In this document: positions 8,978 through 13,938 of the stretch, piece after piece
How the letters are laid out: each line of letters starts with the position of its first letter
Numbering within the stretch: the first letter of the stretch is position 1
Assembly (NCBI GenBank): GCA_001970855.1
Contig: LSSN01002900.1
Location: 1 to 13,938 of the forward strand
DNA length: 13,938 nucleotides
Source: Smittium culicis
Lineage: Eukaryota; Kickxellomycota; Harpellomycetes; Harpellales; Legeriomycetaceae
Reading direction: 5' to 3'
Program-made: the position numbers and the translations under genes
Notes under the pieces: generated by a model
Database searches by the model: none
Seen by the model: the letters and a program-made list of their open reading frames with translations, nothing else
Told to the model about the DNA's origin: nothing

Positions 8978-9005
8978 ATATCACCTGCTTATTAATAAGT
9001 GATAT
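8978..9005. repeat. Nested palindrome
   Basis: ATATCAC (8978-8984) is complementary to GTGATAT (8999-9005) and encloses the 12-bp palindrome CTTATTAATAAG. No gene is adjacent. It could be a cruciform-prone site or a remnant of a small foldback element. Confidence 0.6.
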
Positions 9006-10033
9006 GATTCAAGTTTTAATGAAAAAAATTATATTGATAGATGCTTTTATTGAGCTTATATAAAACTATTCTTAATGATAATTGAATAATTTATTTGAAA
9101 TTAATATTCAAAATTTATGAAATTGAATAAATAAATTCATAATTGATTAAATGAATAAACGATTATTTACAATCAAAAAATTTCGTTCCTTAAATTTTCA
9201 ACTCGTTGAATTATAAAATATTTATATTATTTTAATCATACCAACCATATTTATTTTTTTATTTATCATAATTAGTTATTTATTTTTTATATTATTTTAT
9301 TTTATTATCAGATGTTAATTACTTATTTAAAATGGTTTTTTTATCTTATCTAAAATATAGTATTATTTTTGACATTAACAAGCATAAATCAATTTTCAAT
9401 TGATTTTATCTGTAATCCATTTAAATTTTTATGCTACTTAAATAAGAATATAAATATATTCTCTAATTATTGTATTCTTATTATCATTTGTATAAATTAA
9501 AATTATTTTAATAGTATTGCAGAAATATTATGTAATCACATACAGAAAAAATTCTAGCATACTACTTCAAAATATAATGTAATCAAAAAAAAATATTGAA
9601 AGCAGTAAAATTAGACAATAGCTTTTAGTTAAAATCATAATTATCAAATATTTCTTATTTTCTTATTTTTTTAATTTGAAATTTGAAAATTATTTTTAAA
9701 TATTTTAAAAGCATTTAAATAAAATCCTCAAAAAAAATATGACTTTTAATTCATATTTCAGAATTTGAGATGTATAAAATTCGAAATAAGGATAAAAAAA
9801 TCTTGATTTTTTCAATAATTTACTTTAGATATCAGTAAATATGTATCAGTTATACGTATATATTCTCAATCATATCAGGCTCTCATTAATTCATATTATA
9901 TGAGGAAAGAAGACATATTAAGGGTTATTATTTTATTTTATAAAAATAAACAGAAAATATAAAGCCAATATATATAAGTGGATTAAAATTAAATATAAAA
10001 AAATCTTCTGTATTAACTTTGAAGTAATCGTTA

Positions 10034-10049
10034 GTGATATACTTATCAC
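10034..10049. repeat. Small inverted repeat beside the recombinase relic
   Basis: GTGATA, loop TACT, TATCAC. It lies at the edge of the GC-richer island and may belong to the end of the decayed mobile element, but this cannot be shown from one copy. Confidence 0.5.
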
Positions 10050-10089
10050 GTTTCGGAAAATGTGAAATGGGTAAGGGTGGATGGCACTT

Positions 10090-10180
10090 AATATTTCTCC
10101 TCTCCTCGTATAATATGAATTAATCGAACTCTAAAGAGCTCGATTAATTGTTACGTTATACTTCAGAGAGGGAAAATATT
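10090..10180. repeat. 91-nt long imperfect palindrome following the recombinase stop
   Basis: The two roughly 45-nt arms pair in blocks: AATATTT, CCTCTC, GTATAA, AATTAATCGA and CTCT on the left match their complements on the right, with small mismatched gaps and a 2-nt centre at 10133-10134. On the - strand it begins 3 nt after the recombinase stop codon (10186-10184). It may be the element's terminal structure, a transcription terminator, a foldback element or a source of small hairpin RNA. Confidence 0.85.
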
Positions 10181-10183
10181 TTG

Positions 10184-11334
10184 TTAATTCAGATTTAAAA
10201 TCGACTTAGTCAAGTTAATCGAAGGATTTCTTGCGAGTCCATAATATTTATCAAAGATTGAATATTCTGAACAAAATGCATGTAATAATATTTCATCTGA
10301 TGACGCCCCTGAGTTTGTAGTTAGTGTCGCATCTATTTCTCTACCCTTTGGTATGAGTGCATTCGGATCGCGGTGTATCATATCTGAAATAGATATGATT
10401 TTTTTGGCTATACTATCAACTGATAGTGGTTTTGAGCTAAATTTAATTAACCTAAACAGCTAATTAACATTCCATTTGTTTTTATTATCTGGTGTTGGAT
10501 AAATTTTAGCCACTATATTTTCTTTATTAACAGATAATACTAATACTGGGCATAAAATAGTATCGGTTTGAGAGCTTATCTCGAAAGTTTTTTGTATTTG
10601 GAGGCCACTTCGTTTTTTTTTTCTTCTTGGTGCTGCATATACTAAATTTAGCATCTCTAGGCTTACTTGGTTGCGTTTATCATCTATTTTATGGATATCG
10701 AAGGCTCTAAGAAACCCTGTAACTGATAAAAACCAGAATTTTTAGTGGTGAATTATTTAAATAGTGACTCTCTTAAGGGACCTTATTTCTTCAGCAGAAC
10801 CAGAACTGGTGAGATGTCGATTACCCGTATAAAAAAGGATATAATTTAAGCATTTTCCAATGATCTTGTGAATTCCAAAAACATTTGTTGATTTGATACA
10901 TTATTTCATTTTACCGCTATTCTTAGGAGTGCAGATTTATAAGGCTTTTTTGAGCCTAATTTCAGTTTTTCTACTATGTATATCTCTTCTAGGTAGTTTA
11001 TTATTTGGGAACTGAAATTTCAGCGGTTATCCCCTTTGAGATTCTTCAGTATAAAAATCGCTTTTGTACATAACTATGCCTAAAATACCGTCTGGAATTT
11101 CTTTTTTATTTTTGTTATGGATAAAGTGAATTGAGTAATTACTGAGGCCTTGGGATTCGAGGAAACGCCTCTAATCCTTTAATAAATCAAGATCCAATGT
11201 TTTTTTTTCTATAGCAGGAACTTTCCGCTTTTTAAATTCGGTATGATCGTCTTTGTTTGTCGAAGGAACGGTGTGAGACTGGAAGGATAATAGGTTCCGA
11301 AAAAAAACGGAAATTTCTAAATTTTTTTCACCAG
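10184..11334 (-). pseudogene. Tyrosine recombinase/integrase relic, frameshifted
   Basis: Catalyses DNA strand exchange for integration of DIRS- or Crypton-like elements when intact. Three pieces are visible. The N-terminal part (11334-11030) includes FLESQGLSNYSIHFI, like the SAM-like helices of YR elements, with a TAG at 11173-11171 and a stop at 11029-11027. A middle part (about 10835-10742) carries VIDISPVLVLL and PLRESLFK in another frame, with stops. The catalytic part (10741-10184) has SVTGFLRAFDIHKIDD (first catalytic Arg), LNLVYAAPRRKKK (basic beta-strand region), DTILCPVLVL, LIPKGREIDATL (second Arg box) and SIFDKYYGLARN (candidate Tyr nucleophile). That last part is one frame interrupted only by TAG at 10462-10460. 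Cys stands where many relatives have Trp (AFCSEYS). The family call rests on motif recall rather than a search. Multiple lesions mean it is not functional. Confidence 0.68.
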
Positions 11335-11997
11335 TTACTGTTGCTCGTTCTCATAAAAATTTCTGAACTATCTGAAATATCAGGTTCTATGGCGGGTGTC
11401 TGTATGGGCTGGTGAACCAGGAACAATTTTAGGCATGTACATTCAGAAATAATGCCGTATTGTCTGGGAAAATGCGCAATTAAGCTTCCACCTTCTTTTT
11501 TCAGACAGGTTGCGAACATTTCTACTTCTTGTTGGCTATAAGGTGAATTCAGTGTTTTGTATTCCTCCAGTGATATAGAATATTTGACTTTCTCGGTCAG
11601 TCAACTAGGCGCATCTGCATTAATGATCAGCTACGGTAGATAGGTGACCTGAGATCTGGTATTCGTTTCCAGACAGCATGTCCAGATCTTATTGCTATTA
11701 AGAGAGTTTCCGGGAAATTTTTTCCTCCAAATTTTCTTACATACTCAAGAGCGGTTGTGATAGTTGTATAGACAAACTCTGATTGACCGAAAAAGATGTT
11801 GAGTTTGAGTGTTTAAAATGTTTTGAGCAGTTTTTTTTGCTTTTATTTGTATTTTAGCCTCGATTGGATTTCATGATCCTGAAATAAATTTGTGTTCTTC
11901 CTTATGGCACCTTTCGGTATGAGTTTCTGTACCATATCAGTTAATATTTTGAGTTTTTCTTGGTCCAATGTAGCTTGATTTTATCTTTTTGATCCAT
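11329..11997 (-). pseudogene. Decayed N-terminal/Gag-like region upstream of the recombinase
   Basis: Starting at an ATG at 11997-11995 (MDQKDK), successive frames look like one broken protein. The first is TLDQEKLKILTDMVQKLIPK, then a shifted IEAKIQIKAKKTAQNILN. Next comes an open segment at 11812-11630 (FFGQSEFVYTT to KRIPDLRSPIYRS, stop 11629-11627). Another segment then runs to a stop at 11330-11328 (VKYSISLEEYKTLNSPY to IFMRTSNSNW) and includes the 63-residue open frame at 11519-11328. I recognise no domain. Its position before the recombinase, in the same orientation and with the same base composition, suggests it was the N-terminal half of one long ORF of roughly 600 residues or a separate Gag-like protein. 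Confidence 0.45.
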
Positions 11998-12000
11998 AGA

Positions 12001-13938
12001 TTAAGTTTAATGTAAATAATTCTTTATAATAATATTTTATTAAAATTATAAGTTTATTTTATTTATGCTGGTAAAGTACGTTTGCGAATTAAAAGACTAA
12101 AAGGATATCACACCGTGTTCTTAAAAGTCTATATCATAAAAAATTAAATTAACTCATTTTAATCAACTTATTTTTATTGGATTTAGATTTTCGGTTTAGT
12201 TTTATCAAATCAGATGGTAAAACTTAATATATCTCCTCGCTGAATTATAATAAAATTAATATATCAAAGTTAAACTAAAAACTGAATTTCACTTATTAGG
12301 TTTTTATTTAATTTAATTTTTTAAAAAATTAATACAATAACCTTTCTTTGGAATAATATTCAGTTTTATGGATTTATTATAATCCTATTATTCTAATTTT
12401 AAAGTTGATTTAAATTATGTTTTCTTTTTTTTTAATAAATTTTTCTTGCCCTAAATAATTATTAAATCAAAATTTCATGATAAAAATTTTTGCTAAAAAT
12501 ATTCTATAATCTGAAGATTTTGATTTTTTGTTTGTTTCAGGTATTTTTATTTTTAATTTTGAATATTAAACTAAATGTGTTTAATTACATTTTTTTATAA
12601 CTATTTGCAGTTCTAAAATTATATAATTCTTCATCTGCCCGATTTATTTTAGCATAAACCTATTTTTGAATATTTTTTGATTACTAAACTCAGATATTTG
12701 ATAATTTTTTTCTTTACTTTTTTTTTTGGTACTAAATAATTTTTACTGCTTATTTTTTAAATCAATAATTATATTACATTTATTTTTAATGATAATAATT
12801 AAATTATTATGTCTTTTTGTTACATATTTATTTTAAATTACAAATAAAAAAATGTTGTGTACATTTTAACCAATGAGGTACTAGATATGAATTTAGAGTG
12901 GTAATTATTTCAAAAAATATTTCATAATTATATACTAGAGGATTTAGTAAGAAAAAATCTCTTATTTCTTATAAAGAAAGTTTTTATTTATGAAATGATA
13001 TTTCTGTGCTTTATACTAAAAGATTTAAATTATCTATTTTAACTTATTAAAATAAAAAATAACCCTCATATAATCATTTCATATAGGATATTTATAGAGG
13101 GGGTTTTTACATCAAAACTCAGAATATCGGGGATACTAATTGTTCTCTTTTAAACGAAATCATATTTTTTTATTTCATCACAAATAATAAAAATTAAATA
13201 CAATCTTTAAGTACGGTTAATTGGAGAATTTCTATGAGCGAAGATTTTTATCCATATATTATTTCACTCAATATTTTTCGTACAAAAACATTACTAATGG
13301 GCACAACTTTAGCGTAGTCGGATATTATGCTAATAGCGATTCCCAGCTAATGATAATAGATTCTTTATATAAATATATCCAAAGCTAATTCGAAAGAGCA
13401 TTCATAAAAGTAAACAAATTTTGCTAAAAAGTTTCAAATTCTAGACCCTAAAACTTTGATATAACCAATGAAAATATCCATTGAATAATTTTATGAAATC
13501 TATGTAGAGAAAGTTCTTCAAATTTGCCTCAGAGCTATTGCTTTTAATCTATCAGTGCTTTAAGTCAAAAATTATATCGTGCAGATATATTAATTTATAT
13601 ATCTATAGCTAATTATTATATGCTTATAATAGATATGACTTCGTTTTTAGGAGACGATTTAATTGTGTGTAAGGTCTCGATGCATTTTAATTTTGTGTCA
13701 ATGTTAAATATTTAATAAAGAATATTTTTGAATAAATTGATAATTTGCGTCTTGTTAATTTTATTTGGAGGAGAATTATAACAACAATTTAAATTTTTTT
13801 TTTGCTTCCTCGATTCATATTTCTTTCGCTGAGGGGTTTCTAGAAAATTATTCTTTGTATGTGTCATATTTTATAAAAATTATATTTTAAACGCCACTGT
13901 ATGTTATTAGAAAACAATTAGTGCAGTTATACGTCATT
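12001..13938. other. AT-rich gene-poor stretch to the window end
   Basis: About 1.9 kb of very AT-rich DNA with long T and A runs and no gene-like open frame on either strand. Short frames exist, for example one starting at 13233 (MSEDFYPYIISLNIF...) that stops after 28 codons. They show no recognisable family. An inverted repeat at 13061-13105 is the only structured item I can support. Confidence 0.55.
13061..13105. repeat. Imperfect inverted repeat
   Basis: AACCCTCATATA (13061-13072) is nearly complementary to TATAGAGGGGGTT (13093-13105), separated by 20 nt. The G5 run is unusual in this background. Function unknown. Confidence 0.55.

Larger units (their letters stand above)
6691..10029. 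other. AT-rich gene-poor stretch downstream of SMC1
   Basis: About 3.3 kb of extremely AT-rich sequence. The first few hundred bases presumably include the SMC1 3' UTR. I see no open frame that looks like a gene: the longest, 6730-6918, is a low-complexity Phe/Tyr/Ile run. Contents are homopolymer tracts, a 14-bp tandem repeat (7411-7445), short hairpins (8667-8684 and 8978-9005) and, around 8170-8760, a slightly less AT-rich patch with short frames that I cannot identify. Confidence 0.6.
10030..12000 (-). mobile_element. Decayed tyrosine-recombinase mobile element (DIRS/Crypton-like)
   Basis: A GC-richer island about 2 kb long in an AT-rich desert, with coding-like sequence on the - strand throughout. 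It comprises an N-terminal unrecognised region (11997-11329), a tyrosine recombinase relic (11334-10184) and a terminal palindrome (10180-10090). No reverse transcriptase, RNase H or YxDD motif was seen, so this is either a Crypton-like single-ORF element or a DIRS/Ngaro-type retroelement that lost its RT part. The borders are approximate. I found no convincing target-site duplication or matching terminal repeats. Confidence 0.6.

Noticed and set aside
11145..11172. tRNA B-box-like GGATTCGAGG / CCTCGAATCC
   Set aside because: No A-box, acceptor stem or anticodon arm can be built around it, and it lies inside the recombinase relic's FLESQGL coding stretch.
13233..13318. Short open frame beginning MSEDFYPYIISLNIF
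   Set aside because: Only 28 codons, no recognisable family, and surrounded by non-coding AT-rich sequence.

Overview
This is an AT-rich eukaryotic nuclear window, probably from an early-diverging fungus. A Harpellales-type gut fungus (Kickxellomycotina) is my best guess, with moderate confidence. The grounds are a spliceosomal-intron SMC1 gene, a fungal/plant-type PPOX gene, a decayed tyrosine-recombinase element, very AT-rich spacers and, above all, a selenoprotein gene. From memory, selenoproteins in fungi are known only from a few early-branching lineages.

The left half (1-6690) is gene-dense and holds three genes. (1) 26-655, + strand: a selenoprotein H-like gene whose reading frame runs through an in-frame TGA at 422-424 (residue 133, in a CVSU redox motif) to TAA at 653-655. 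Read without recoding it would look like a 132-residue fragment lacking most of its conserved domain. A roughly 12-bp hairpin starts 11 nt after the TGA and a second composite hairpin lies just after the stop. I found no convincing consensus SECIS. (2) 1121-1882, - strand: an intact Alr4036/PPOX-type flavin-binding protein, convergent with gene 1. (3) 2242-6690, + strand: complete cohesin subunit SMC1 in six exons, spliced protein 1270 aa. It is divergent from gene 2 across a 359-bp spacer with CCAAT boxes, a TATA-like run and two inverted forkhead-type motifs.

The right half (6691-13938) is about 7 kb of extremely AT-rich DNA with no intact gene. In its middle, about 10030-12000, lies a visibly GC-richer island carrying, on the - strand, a frameshifted and stop-interrupted relic of a tyrosine recombinase of DIRS/Crypton-like type. 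It is preceded by an unrecognised N-terminal region, and I saw no reverse transcriptase. Three bases after its stop codon begins a 91-nt near-perfect palindrome. The rest holds small inverted and tandem repeats only.

The three genes show no common pathway: redox/nuclear selenoprotein, flavoenzyme, chromosome cohesion. The most striking feature is the selenocysteine recoding and its possible cis-acting RNA structures.
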